DNA from: Glutinoglossum americanum
Lineage: Eukaryota > Ascomycota > Geoglossomycetes > Geoglossales > Geoglossaceae
NCBI GenBank assembly: GCA_020080175.1
Contig: JAGHQL010000228.1
Coordinates: forward strand, 1-35,054
DNA length: 35,054 nucleotides
Reading direction: 5' to 3'
Part shown: piece by piece, positions 12,069 to 22,365 of the stretch
How positions within the stretch are numbered: position 1 is the first letter of the stretch
Layout: every line of letters begins with the position of its first letter
The notes under the pieces: generated by a model
The model's input: only the letters and a program-made list of their open reading frames with translations
What the model was told of the DNA's origin: nothing
Databases searched by the model: none
Translations under genes and position numbers: made by a program

Positions 12069-13028
12069 ATGCCTACCCTTCGCGCGTTTGTCGATCGCGT
12101 ATTTCACCCAGAGCGCGGCAGGTCCGCCAGCCACGTCTCGCCACCGCCAAGTTCAACCCTTTCACGGTTACCGATCGAACTCCTCCTCCAAATCACCGAG
12201 AATCTAGACCCGCCCTCAGTATTTTGTCTAAGGCTCGTCAGTCGGCAGCTGTACACCTCGATCGATCCCAAGCCTATCCCCGACGACCTGAAACTCAACA
12301 TTAGGGAGCAACTCCAAGGTCACCGAACATGTGGCCATTGCAAACTGCGTCGTCCGAGAGGGGCGTTTCCACATTTGGTAGATGTATCGGCAAGAAGAGA
12401 CAAGAGAACAAAGAGAAGTGTGAATAGAGTGAAGGTTGAGGAAAAGGCAATGCTGTCCAGAGGCCACGACCTCAGGAATGTCACAGATACGTGCTTTTGG
12501 GGGTATGCGATCGTGGATTATCAGGGCCACGATGCAACTTGGGGTTTAGGACGAAGGTTGGACTATTACCCACGGTGGCTTGGGTCCCAGCCGACGGTGC
12601 GGAGACAATACTCGGGTCCTTTTATTCGGCATACTTGGTGGTGTCTTAAGGCCAAGGATAAGGCCAACTCCCATTATTATAGCGGCCGATGCGGATGGGC
12701 CAAGGTTGGCGATTCCATCACCACGTGGAATTGCTCGTGTCTCCGATGCTCAACGACATCCGACAAAAGGATGGATTGGTGTTGTTGGTGCGACGACCGC
12801 GATCCAAGATATTACCTCCTTACGATCGATCGCTACGGCGATTCCTGGGAACTGGCGAGGATCCGTTTCAACGGCACTCTTTTTCCTTACATGGGAGAGA
12901 CCTATTGGGTCTGTTACGATTGGGGCGGACCATTCAGCCCTAGAAACCACCCTCGCTTCCTAAGTTTACACGTGCCGTTCTTGCAAGGGAGCGTTTGTTG
13001 GCCGCCCCCATATTCAAGCGTTGGCTGA
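12069..13028 (+). CDS. F-box protein
   Basis: A single uninterrupted frame of 319 residues. Residues about 28-62 are an F-box (LSRLPIELLLQITENLDP then FCLRLVSRQLY), the Skp1-binding module of SCF ubiquitin ligases. It is followed by a CxxC pair (RTCGHCKLRRPRGAFP, about 90-105) often seen just after the F-box in fungal families. The C-terminal half is rich in Cys and Trp (HTWWCLK, TWNCSCLRC, MDWCCWCDD) and may bind a metal or be disulphide-poor but zinc-rich; it probably holds the substrate-recognition surface. The substrate cannot be predicted. Fungal genomes carry many such lineage-specific F-box genes. The start has an upstream TATA candidate and no in-frame ATG before it. Confidence 0.85.
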   Translation: MPTLRAFVDRVFHPERGRSASHVSPPPSSTLSRLPIELLLQITENLDPPSVFCLRLVSRQLYTSIDPKPIPDDLKLNIREQLQGHRTCGHCKLRRPRGAFPHLVDVSARRDKRTKRSVNRVKVEEKAMLSRGHDLRNVTDTCFWGYAIVDYQGHDATWGLGRRLDYYPRWLGSQPTVRRQYSGPFIRHTWWCLKAKDKANSHYYSGRCGWAKVGDSITTWNCSCLRCSTTSDKRMDWCCWCDDRDPRYYLLTIDRYGDSWELARIRFNGTLFPYMGETYWVCYDWGGPFSPRNHPRFLSLHVPFLQGSVCWPPPYSSVG

Positions 13029-13554
13029 AGGAATAGCCCCGTCCCCTGGTTTTCAGTAGAGCAGCTATTCTACCTTCGAGGTCTGAGCTTATCATGAGAC
13101 ATAGGAATACATCACAAAATTTGAGAAAAAAGTGCCCAGAAAGTAAACTTATGCCTCATCCGCGACTAGAGATACCTTACTATTAATTAGCTGAGGGAAA
13201 CGCAGTTCACCAGTAGCTACAGAAGCGCTATCCAAGCGCCCCATGAGCGCTGGAATACCTGCCGTGATATTCTCTTGTGCAATTGTGCCCATCCACACCA
13301 ATCACCCCCCCGCGGGCGAGAAGTGGTCGCTCGGAATAACCAGCCTGATGGTGATTCGGTTCGGCTGCCATGGATATCAGCTCTTTTGTGCTCTCTGCAG
13401 CTCCTCGCGGCTCTTTGCAACTCATTGCCCACCACGAAACTCAACTCCTAGAAATACTTCCATCCCGCAATAAATGTCTTCTAAGCGCAAAGGGGCTCTT
13501 TAGAAATTCCCTTGGCCGGGCTCAACAGGATCCCAAATTTTTGCGCAAGTCACC
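13029..13554. other. Intergenic, promoter side of the zinc-finger gene
   Basis: No supported gene; only frames of 60-76 codons without content. It holds the 3' flank of the F-box gene and the 5' flank of the zinc-finger gene. Confidence 0.55.
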
Positions 13555-15344
13555 ATGAACAACGAGCCCTTTAGTGACATTTCGTCTTGGGGCAGGTTTG
13601 AAAGCGATTGCACTATGAGGCTTGGCGGCAAGAACCTACCGAACAAGGCGAATATAGCCCCGGCGCTTCAAGGCGTTGGCGAAGAGGTCCACAACGGCAT
13701 AGCGATGGAACCGTCTGTAAGCTGAATCCCTGGTTTTAATCCCCCTCGTAACTTAGGCTAAGCCTTGATGTCATTCTATTGCCTCTCTAGCCGCTGTCAT
13801 TCGCGGACAGCGAGTTAACGGCAAGGCCTTGGTTAGTTAATGGGAACGCCAGTTTCCAGAGTAACCTGTCACAGAATGGCCCCAAATCCTCGGCTCGTGA
13901 TGGCGGCCACGACAGCGAGTTGCTGCCCCAGCCCGGGGAAAGGGTCCGGTTTTCCAGAGTCCAGGGGAAGGGGCCCTGCCTACATTATGAAATAGATCAC
14001 CTAGCCTTTTCGTCTTGCGCTGGTGTCACATTCGGCACCCCAAGCGCACAGAAGTAAGCTACCGCACTCTTACTCGACGTTGGAGCAAACATTACCCATG
14101 TCTGTCTTACTGAGTAGCGTTGAAGGGACCACATCTACCTACACGTCAAGCCGTGGGAATGCCTAACTTGCTTCAGCAAATGGGATAGACGGAAAAATTT
14201 CCTCAGGCATTTGAAATCAAAGTCATGCAAGCGCCCAGGGCAAAGTTCGCAAGCAAAGAAGCGCTCTGCAGATGAAGTAAAGAGGGTGGAGTCTATAATT
14301 GCGGCGAAAGACTGGGATGAAATCAGAAAAGCCGTGAGTATGTGTGGCGGCATTAGCGGGGACCTGGGCTTGACCATAGTTGGTCTGTATTCTACCAGTG
14401 CTAGTCGTTATTGACAAGGTCTGCAATTGACTGACTTTACCCTATAATTAGACCGGATTAAGCAAGAAACAAAGTCTGCATACCCAAATACCTCTTTTAA
14501 GAGCTTTAATCATCAAGATGGCGAAATTGTCCACCAAGCTATGGACCCCACCCTTACGGCGAGGATATCGCTTCTCGAGATCCGCTGCCAAGGAATCGAG
14601 GATATCCTAGCCGGCTGGGACCAACTCATAGCGCGAGTGAGATCTTTAGAAGAAGATAATGCTCGCCTGGAAGGTCGATTGGATGCCCTAGGCAAGACCT
14701 CCATGAATCTGCGTCCCGTTTTGTATAGTCTTCAAAAAACACCGCAGCTAGCTGCTAGTACACCATTAGGCGATGGCCTTCTGGGGGAATCACTGAGCAC
14801 CGTTGATCCTTTGGAGATCTTGCGAAGCAGTAGTCAGAGCTGCTACATGGAAGGGGGCTCGGGCGTCCAAATGTGTGCTGGGGACCCTCCTGCCAGTTCA
14901 CATACGGATATGGATATGGATAGCCCTTGGTTACCGATGCACAATCCTGAGTTCGAAGCGCTCTTCGGCGAACTGGCAACCTATCTGCCAGCAAGTTGTC
15001 CCAAGGGACAGCCCCCCTCGGAGCTGGAAGAGACTACTCCTGAGAACCACTATCCGGACAGCGGGTTGTCCTCTGGCTGCTACATCGATCTCAGGTTGGA
15101 AGGAGCTGCGTCAGGGCATGGCTGCCCAGACTGTGGGCGATTGTTTCGGCAGAAGGGAGATTTGAATCGACATCAGTCCTCTGTGCATATGGGTTGGGGA
15201 AGTGGGTATTCTTGTCCCAAACCCGGATGCTCTTCGGCATCAAAAATCTTCAGAAGACGGGACAACTTGCGGGATCACCTGAAGCGCATCCACAAACCTT
15301 CCCCAGAGGAAATATCTACCCTACTCGAAAAAGGTCTGTTGTGA
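13555..15344 (+). CDS. C2H2/C2HC zinc-finger regulator with coiled coil
   Basis: Four exons (13555-13716, 13791-14053, 14126-14337, 14452-15344) join in phase into 509 residues. The start has an excellent context (CACCATG). The N-terminal ~140 residues are polar and unstructured. A first finger is at about 150-177 (KPWECLTCFSKW then NFLRHLKSKSC; Cys154, Cys157, His170, Cys176: CX2CX12HX5C). A helical, probably coiled-coil segment follows (about 249-292, LLEIRCQGIEDIL to EEDNARLEGRLDAL), then an acidic, proline-rich linker that could activate transcription. Two C-terminal fingers lie at about 437-458 (CPDCGRLFRQKGDLNRH) and 467-493 (CPKPGC ... FRRRDNLRDHLKRIH), the second of the CX4C fungal type. 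It is most likely a nuclear DNA-binding regulator; targets are unknown. The third donor region reads GTGAGTATGT and holds two overlapping donors; only the one at 14338 keeps the frame. The last exon's stop (TGA, 15342) overlaps a GTGAGT, so a further exon is possible though none is evident. Confidence 0.8.
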
Positions 15345-16435
15345 GTCGCATCTACTACTACTTCTGCAAGGAAGCAAAAATTGAGATCTTACCCGAAATC
15401 GATTGCGCAACCATCCATGACCGACTTTCCACGAAGACCAAGGTGGGATTCTCTGTTCCTTCTTTGTTCCTTGCATGGCGTTTGTACCCTATACCGCAAT
15501 CAACCAACCATTCTACGGCTTCTATCATGTAGACTATGCATAAACCATTCAAAAGCTCTCTAAGGTCTCCCGTCACCTCGGCGGTCGTTCTCCCACTATA
15601 CGAGTCAGCGGTGCCCTCGACGGTAAACTTAAATATATAATCTGCGCCAGATATAAAGGCCTCGAGAACGACGCAAAGCATAGACTTCTTATCGGCGACG
15701 CCCGGGGGACCTCGGCGCCTGTCTTCGTCGTCGAATGAACGTTCGTCGCTTCCCAAGGCATCTCTGCTAGATAGACCTCCGCATTCTGCCTAAATCGTGA
15801 TCTTCCTTCTTCCTTCTGCTTGGTGTGGGGGAGAATTAGGCCAGGGACGCCATCGCTACGCTAAGAATACGAGAATAAAGTATCTATTCTGTACCAGATG
15901 GAGTGGCGGTCCACGGACCCTCTAACCAGGGCCTGCATTTGTTTCGGAAATTTCTGGCTTGGCAAAAGCTGTCATAGGCTCGTCGATGAACCACAAAACT
16001 ATAGTTCTGCAACAAGCTTTTGGACGAAAAGCTTGTTTTTGGCAGAGGAAACAGCTTCCCGAAAAAACATTCAGGATGGTATTTTCATCAGCATCCTTTG
16101 CCTACAGGATGCGCGTTCCTTTTTTTGTGCGCGAGGATCACAGAGGCGGAGGCGGAGCAGAGTTTTGTCTGGACTCGCTCAAACCAGGCATCGCCCGCAC
16201 TGGTCGATGGACACGGGACGGGACAATACGAGGGACCCCGTGTTCTGCCTGGTCATAACCCCTTGTGCAGAGTCGCCTCCTTATGCTCTCCGGGCCTGCC
16301 ATCGATAAATACACAGCGGATCCCGCTTTTAGAAGTTTTCTCCTGGGATAACCAACGCTCCTTCCTACTCAGACAGTCCTTACCGTCGTTCGCGCTGAAC
16401 ATCAAAAACAAACAGCCATCGCCGCCACCTTCATT
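15345..16435. other. Intergenic, with one doubtful minus-strand frame
   Basis: A minus-strand frame of about 130 codons spans 15358-15756 (with MLCVVLEAFISGADYIFKF about 25 codons in). It lacks an ATG at its beginning and matches nothing I recognise. Large frames at 16020-16559 (plus) and 16253-16648 (minus) are shadows of the secreted-protein gene. GATAAATA at 16304 could be the TATA element of that gene. Confidence 0.45.
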
Positions 16436-17011
16436 ATGTACAAACCAACCCTCCTCGCTCTCCTCCTCACGGCTCCCCTCGCGTTCGCCTTCCAAGCCAA
16501 CCCTCGCCTCTTCGCGCGCCAAAACAACCTTTGCAACGCTGGTGAGGTCTCCTGCGTAGACTCCTGCATTCCCGCCGGATCCAATTGCTGCAGCGATGGA
16601 AGCTATTGTCCCACGCTCGAGTACTGCGACGTCGGGGACAATGGCCAAGGCGGATGCTGCCCGATCGGCAAGCTCTGCAGCGGTGACGGTGGGACTTCCA
16701 CCGTGGGATCCGGCGACACCATACCAGTACCTACAGCTGGCATTCCGTCGGACATACCAACTCCCACAGCCTTCTTCTCCCGAACATCGGTCGGCTCGTT
16801 CCCCACCCAGGTGCTGCCAACCAACCTAGGAGGGCTACTCAGTTCGGCTTCGGCACTTTATAGCGCAGCGACCGCGGAAGCAACCGCGGCAGCAAGTGCG
16901 GCAGCAAGTGCGGCAGCAAACGCGGCCAGCGGAGCGGGTGCGAACCCTCATCCCGACGTCTCGCCGCTGTACCTCGTCGCTCTAGTTGCATTCGGACGCC
17001 TTTTGTTCTAG
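16436..17011 (+). CDS. GPI-anchored cysteine-rich secreted protein
   Basis: A single frame of 191 residues. It has a clear signal peptide (MYKPTLLALLLTAPLAFA). A compact ten-cysteine module follows (Cys33, 40, 44, 51, 52, 58, 64, 74, 75, 81), with CC pairs and glycine like small fungal carbohydrate-binding or hevein-like domains. Next is a Ser/Thr/Pro-rich stalk, an alanine/serine run (about 140-165), and a C-terminal hydrophobic tail (LYLVALVAFGRLLF) after small residues, typical of GPI attachment. It should sit on the plasma membrane or cell wall. Similar proteins are common in Pezizomycotina and mostly uncharacterised; chitin binding is a guess from the cysteine pattern. The alanine run is encoded by GCAGCAAGTGCG repeats at about 16888-16925, which may vary between strains. 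Confidence 0.83.
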   Translation: MYKPTLLALLLTAPLAFAFQANPRLFARQNNLCNAGEVSCVDSCIPAGSNCCSDGSYCPTLEYCDVGDNGQGGCCPIGKLCSGDGGTSTVGSGDTIPVPTAGIPSDIPTPTAFFSRTSVGSFPTQVLPTNLGGLLSSASALYSAATAEATAAASAAASAAANAASGAGANPHPDVSPLYLVALVAFGRLLF

Positions 17012-17528
17012 ATTATTCTGCAACAGATATGCGGCGTGGAGTGGGCACCGGGGGAGGATGGGATGGATGCGGCGAGGAAGGAATTGACGCGGAGAGGCGC
17101 GTTGACGTGGGGATGCATCGCGGTGTTTGGGGTGTCACAAGGACGAGGGGACGTCGAAGAGTAATTTCCTGATTCACTTACTTTACCTTGGGTTGTACTT
17201 TTAATTCTGGTCGTCTGAGATAATAAGAAAATTCCCCTTATGCTGGGGACGCTGTTTTACTCAACCCGGTCTGGTTAAGAGACCTAGAGGCGGCGTGTGG
17301 CCGCTTTCCGATCCCTAATTGTATATCTTGAGCCACCTTTATTTGCCTCTTAACATGGGTAGACTATCCGGGGACCGAGAAATACGCATAGGGGGGTTGG
17401 CCCGGTCAAAGAAGTTCTAGCTAGTTGGGTCACATGACTGCTAATAGCCTCCAGGAACAGCAACACAGCAGACATCTCATTCCACGATCTTCCTACTCCT
17501 TTTTTTTTTAACGAGATACGCCCTCGCT
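17012..17528. other. Intergenic, promoter of the HET gene
   Basis: No coding content is seen. A pyrimidine/T tract (CTACTCC then nine or more T) at about 17490-17511 lies immediately before the HET gene start, as is common in fungal core promoters and leaders. Confidence 0.5.
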
Positions 17529-19581
17529 ATGGCATGCCTAGTGTGTAGCTACCTCGACCCGCACGGAGACAAGAAGAGTAAGACTGCAACTCCGCTTCCC
17601 CCCCTCAATCAAACCCCTCTATCTAACCCCCCACACCCTCTAGAGCTCGACAGAGTCCCAATCTCCCAAATCCAAAATTCAGCTCTCAGCAACAACTGTC
17701 CAATCTGCTCCCTACTCTTGCAAGTCCTAGGGCACTTCGTCCTGCTGGAAGCCAATTCATTCCTCAGCATCCGGCTATCGGAGGATGAACCCGCGTATCT
17801 GGTTTACATGGTCATGGCACCTTCAGAATTCTGGGAATACTCGTATATACAACTAGGGAGAGCATTGGGTACGCCTTCAAGGTCCTTAATGGACACAACT
17901 ACTATATTAAACTTCTGAGACCCCAGCATCTACAATCCCCGCCCTCCCCCACCTCGGTCGCCTTCAAGGCCGCTCAACCCGCCCAGACGCCCCACAAGCT
18001 CTCGACTTCATCCATCGCTCCCTAACCACATGTACCCAGTCCCACCCCAAATGCATCCAGCCTCCTCACCCTTCCCTCCCAAAACGCCTCCTTCAAATCA
18101 CCAACCACCCCAATAACAATACACAACCCATGACCCGCCTCATCGAAACAATTCCTTCCCACTCCGGAAAATATGCCACACTAAGCCACTGCTGGGGCGG
18201 CCACCAGCCCCTAAAAACTACAACGTCGACCCTCCCCCAACACAAACAAAACATCCCCTGGTCCTCTCTCCCCCCCACATTCCAAAACGCACTAACCATC
18301 GCAGACAGCCTCGCAATCCCCTATCTCTGGATCGACTCCCTCTGCATCCTCCAAGACAGCAAGACAGACTGGGAAATCGAGAGCCCAAAAATGTGCTCCT
18401 ATTACTCAAACGCTTATCTCACCCTTGCAGCCGCCAGCTCTCCAAACCCGGCCACCCCCTTCCTCTCCGAAAGAGACCCAGACTGGCACCCCGCCCTCTT
18501 CCCCCTACCGCAAAACGCCAACACCAATACCGGAGCGACAACGCTGCACCACCACCTCCGCGCCCAACGCCACATGCACTCCGGTGACCCATCCTATGGT
18601 CCCCTTTCCACCCGCGGCTGGGTGTGGCAAGAAAGCGTCCTCTCCACACGCGCCCTCCACTTCACCGAGCGCGAACTCCTATTCGTATGCAGGACGGGGA
18701 TCCAGGCCGAGAGCGACCCGCGGAAACGCACGCTCGACTACCAGTCGTGGATGAAGCTCTCCGAGATCCTGCCGCGCGCCGCTGAAGACCCGTGCGGGAC
18801 CTGGTGCGAGCTCGTGACCTCCTACTCGGACCTCAGGCTCACGTTTGAGTCGGATCGGCTCCCCGCCCTTAGCGGTGTGGCGTCCCAGGTCAGCTCGCTC
18901 ATCCCAGAAAGCCACTACCTGGCTGGCCTCTGGTCAACCGACCTATCCCGCCACCTCTGCTGGTCTGCAGATGCCGCACTCTCAAAGCTATCCCTCCCAG
19001 CCGCCTACATCGCCCCTTCCTGGTCCTGGGCTTCCGTATGCGGCCCTGTCTATTTCCTCGACAAGGACAGTTCCCTCGCCCACGGACCCAAGATCCAAGG
19101 CGCACGGTGTACGGTCCCGGGGCAGAACCCGTTTGGCGAGGTATCCGATGGCTTCGTTACGGTGGTCGGGCTAGTCATGCCCGTGACGCTTCATCGCTTC
19201 GTCATTCCCTCGGGGGAGGAAACCAGACACCACCTCCTTCGGCCCCAGGACACAGGCCTCGAATTCGGAGAACTCATGATCCCCGACGTCCCCCTCGAAG
19301 AAACCACAATCACCACCCCATCTGGTACCCTAGAGAAAACCTTAACCCGGACACGAATACCCTCTCTCACCCCCCTATCATTGCAAGTCCATTGTCTCTA
19401 CCTAGGGACAGTCTATCCCGGTAAGGAGCAACCATCAGATCCCTTTGCTAGCTACGGGATGGTGCTTGGGCTCTCCCACACCGCTTCCGGGGCATATACA
19501 AGGCTTGGTCTGGCCATGATACAGAATAACCTCGATGGGTGGTTTGGCGAAGCGATGGAAAGGATAATTACGATTATTTAG
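17529..19581 (+). CDS. HET-domain (heterokaryon incompatibility-type) protein
   Basis: Two exons, 17529-17868 and 17927-19581, join in phase over a 58-base intron (GTACGC ... CCCCAG), giving 664 residues. The N-terminus carries cysteine pairs (MACLVCSYL, NNCPICSLLL) usual in this class. The HET domain spans about 196-355: YATLSHCWGG, then FQNALTIADSLAIPYLWIDS, SLCILQDSKTDWEIE, and RGWVWQESVLSTRALHF. The C-terminal half (SGVASQV, GLWSTDLSRHLCW, APSWSWASVCG) is also family-typical. Established HET proteins trigger cell death on non-self fusion; most of the many fungal copies have no assigned allorecognition role. All hallmark motifs are intact, so the protein is probably functional. No obvious partner gene (NLR, HeLo) lies beside it. 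Confidence 0.9.
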
Positions 19582-20470
19582 GTTTTCGCGACGATATTCA
19601 GGGAGATAAAGAGCAAGTGCTCGAATTTCATTCGTTTTGGTACAAACCCCTACCCTGCCCGGCCAAAGCATTAGTTACGTGCCATTCGAGCACAGCTGAA
19701 AGGCCCCCCGTCATGCCTCGTCGCTCCGCGTAACTAAGTGAGGGCAACGGTAGCTCGTGCATGGTCCAGCCCTCCGCTAGGACGCAAGGAAGCCTACGGA
19801 TTGCGTAGTCGGCCCCCATCGTGCCCTCATCTAATTGCACTACCCTGTTTGCCATGACTCAAATAGATCCACTATCCTAGGATTGATGAGCCCGGAACCC
19901 CCCTTTTGGGACGAGCATCTCGCAGACCAAGATGCTCCAGAGTTTGCAGAAGTGGCTCGAATGTTCACTACTTTGGTTCCAATTAATAACTAAGAAAACT
20001 ATCCCTAAGCGCTAGTCTTAGTTTCCAAAAGATTCTGTCAACAATTTCCGCCGCCATAAGCAATTATCAGGCAATAGATAGGTGGAGGCATTGGCTGCAT
20101 TGACTCTCCTGAAAATAGACCCCATCAGGGAGTTATCGATAAAACATGGAAAATCCACAGGTGGGGCTTCCGCATAGAATTGTTCCCCTGATGGAATCGA
20201 TGTTAGACGTTGGTAGTTATATCACGCATCACCACCGCTGAGTACCCATGGTTTAGCATGCTCTCGCTCGCCTCACCATCTCTCGGTCTCGTCTCTCCTG
20301 TAGCCAGACATCCAGGAATAGAACTTACATTAACTATCGTCCATATCCTCCCACACCGTGCCGCCCATCAATCGATGCTGCATCGGTATTAGGCCTCTCA
20401 TCACCAGGTTAGCTGGGAGCAACTCACCAAGCGGGGGGAGAAACTACGTGGCGGGGAATGCAATGTCGTC
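19582..20470. other. Intergenic
   Basis: No supported gene. A minus-strand frame of 75 codons with an ATG (19628-19855, MANRVVQLDEGTMGADYAIR) is the best small candidate, but it has no recognisable domain or supporting context. Confidence 0.5.
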
Positions 20471-21823
20471 TTATATCAACCCTGGAACCGAATCACCGTG
20501 CGGCATAGGTCCAAATTGTTCAAAATGTTTCGGCGTCCAATGGGATGACCTAAGGTTATCCCTTCGACCGGCTCGATACGAACATCTCGGACATTACAAA
20601 ACTCGGCGTGCCTTATTTTGGACACCGTGTTTCTCTCTAATATGGCATCGACAGTTGGAGCGACTATCGGCGCCAAAATACTTTTTGCTTTCGCCGCGAG
20701 CACTATAACACCAGGGGTTATTGCGAATTCGCCGCGGTTCGCTATACACTGCGATACTTTCAAGGGAGGCGCTCGAACCGGGTATTGCTCCATATTTCGT
20801 GTTTGTATCTGCATATACACTGGACAGAGAGCCTGATTGGTAGCCCGAATCGCCAGTAACGCCCCTTGAACGCCAAACATCAGCGGAACGTCTATCCTGA
20901 TAACGTCTGCCACCGGTACTGCGGGGAGAGGAATAAGAAGAAGATTCCGATGCCGTCTTGGAAGATCTCTACATCGCCCCTGCGGATTCTTAGAAGGATT
21001 CCTTACCTTTTTTGACCCTACAGCCATGGAGTTAGCTAGGTCCCATGGAGCCGAGGGAGTATGAGGAGAGTCAGTACTTGCCAGGTCACGACACGCCAAT
21101 CGCCAGCTTCGGGGGAAAACTCCGAGTTAAAGAGACTTTCATCATCTGAAGCTGAGTTCGTAAGTTCATTACTCTTCGGTTCAAGGATTTTTGCCTTTGC
21201 AGGTTGGCCTACGTATGGGCCCTCGATAGGAAATATAGAGTGACTCGGTTCCTTGAGCAAGCAGAGCCTAGCCGGAGTGTCATCCGAGCCGCCTACTTGG
21301 GCGTGGGGGTCTATCTCTAGAAATTCCGCGAGACCAGCTATTTGCCGTGGAGAAGCCGTAGATCTATTAGCTGTGCCAGGCTTGGGCTCTACTTATAGGC
21401 GACGACAAACCCCTACTAAATGAAACTTGGTCTTCTTCACGTATAATAGAGAACTCTGATCTAATTACTGTTATTTCGGATGTGCGTGAATAATTGGAGT
21501 CGGTGACTGGCGACGCTGAGAGCATTCCCGAATTCTCTGCATTGTTGTATTGAAAGTCTTACAGGCTCCTCAAAGAGGATAACGCTCTCTTGGTAAGTCG
21601 GCCCGATGTTCTGATAAGCTGGATGTTGCGTTCTAAAGTTCTGAACATCTCCCCAGTTCGAACACCTATCCGCAAAACTGTTATCATGACCCGAGAGGAA
21701 TATGTTTACGCCGCTGTGGCCTGGCCCACATCCAGAGAGGCAAATCTCGTCGTTGTTGAAGACACCAGATGGATCTCTTATATGGCCACAACCCCAGAAA
21801 TAGGGAGGGCAAGGAAGAGGCAT
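20471..21823 (-). pseudogene. Spliced C2H2 zinc-finger gene, apparently decayed
   Basis: Read on the minus strand, several coding-like pieces follow one another. (1) 21823-21563 begins with ATG (MPLPCPPYFWGCGHIRD). (2) A serine-rich piece follows at about 21513-21375 (SPVTDSNYSRTSEITVIRSE). (3) After a one-base frame change comes NRSTASPRQIAGLAEFLEID to GDWRVVTWQ, ending at a GTACTG donor (21077). (4) An 11-base exon at 21007-21017 is followed by an 88-base intron with a pyrimidine-rich acceptor (CCCCGCAG). (5) The last piece, 20918-20594, contains a finger-like stretch (YFGADSRSNCRCHIREKHG). Beyond an in-frame TAA at 20594-20596 the same frame continues with CPRCSYRAGRRDNLRSSH and stops at 20471. 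The two finger halves resemble the FTGEYxRGNxxRHxRxKH / CPxCxYRxxRxDNLRxH pair of fungal C2H2 proteins, but one or two ligands look altered. Phases of pieces 3-5 agree; those of pieces 1-3 do not. I infer a former regulator in decay. Confidence 0.45.
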
Positions 21824-22014
21824 ATCACTTCCAAGGAAATGCACGCATGCTGTTATTTCATTTTTAATGTTTGTCTCGATAGGTTGTATTCGAGCGAGAT
21901 GCTTAACTAACAAGTGTGAAATAAAAAAACTAGCAACAAAAGAGCAGAATTAGAACACTTCAGTTGAAAACGACAGTCCCGCTATCGCATCCCAGACACT
22001 TGTCTTCCGTTTCA

Positions 22015-22365
22015 CTAACAATCAATCCGGTATGAGCCAGCCTTGTTATTCGCAGCACTACTAAACTTCGGAACATTCCAATCTCGATCCGATCTTCCTA
22101 GGATGCCATTCGCTTCACCACAATTGTTGTCATTAAAAGTGAGCAGTTCACAGTTGAAGGGCCAGATGCCAACCGACTCCCATTTCATCGAAGAAACCTT
22201 GTTGTTTGCACTGGGTTCTAATGTGGTGCAAGACGTGCTGAGCGTCCCCGAGCGGTCGACAAGGCGGTCGCGGTAAAGTTCTTGCTCGAAGAATTGGAGA
22301 CGCCATGCGGAGGTGAATGGTACGACGGATATGATTAAGGAGGAGATGAGGATGGTGGCTTTCAT
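22015..22365 (-). CDS. Small secreted four-cysteine protein, candidate effector
   Basis: One frame of 116 residues on the minus strand starts at ATG 22365. Residues 1-20 are a classic signal peptide (MKATILISSLIISVVPFTSA). The mature 96 residues hold four cysteines (46, 72, 82, 116), allowing two disulphides, the last at the very C-terminus. The pattern of WRLQFFEQELYRD, NKVSSMKW and NCELLTFNDNNC resembles one beta/gamma-crystallin-like Greek-key unit, as in small antifungal or killer-toxin-like folds; this is inference from spacing. There is no membrane segment, so it should be exported. AT-rich elements upstream (about 22427-22437 and 22551-22560) could serve as TATA boxes. Role in host interaction or competition is unproven. 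It is intact and close to the decayed zinc-finger gene on the same strand. Confidence 0.8.
   Translation of the reverse strand: MKATILISSLIISVVPFTSAWRLQFFEQELYRDRLVDRSGTLSTSCTTLEPSANNKVSSMKWESVGIWPFNCELLTFNDNNCGEANGILGRSDRDWNVPKFSSAANNKAGSYRIDC

Noticed and set aside
15358-15756. Minus-strand frame of about 132 codons
   Set aside because: It starts without ATG, and the translation, though not absurd, has no recognisable domain; mentioned only within the intergenic entry.
16020-16648. Frames of 179 (plus) and 131 (minus) codons
   Set aside because: They overlap the signal-peptide gene at 16436 and have the low-complexity composition expected of shadow frames.
19628-19855. Minus-strand ATG frame of 75 codons
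   Set aside because: Too short and without domain or context; expected by chance in 35 kb of about 50% GC.
20476-21099. Minus-strand frame of about 207 codons (IDVPLMFGVQGALLAIRATN region)
   Set aside because: It has no ATG at its start and overlaps the zinc-finger reading in another frame, whose splice phases and finger motifs explain the sequence better. A weak resemblance to mobile-element protein sequence could not be supported.
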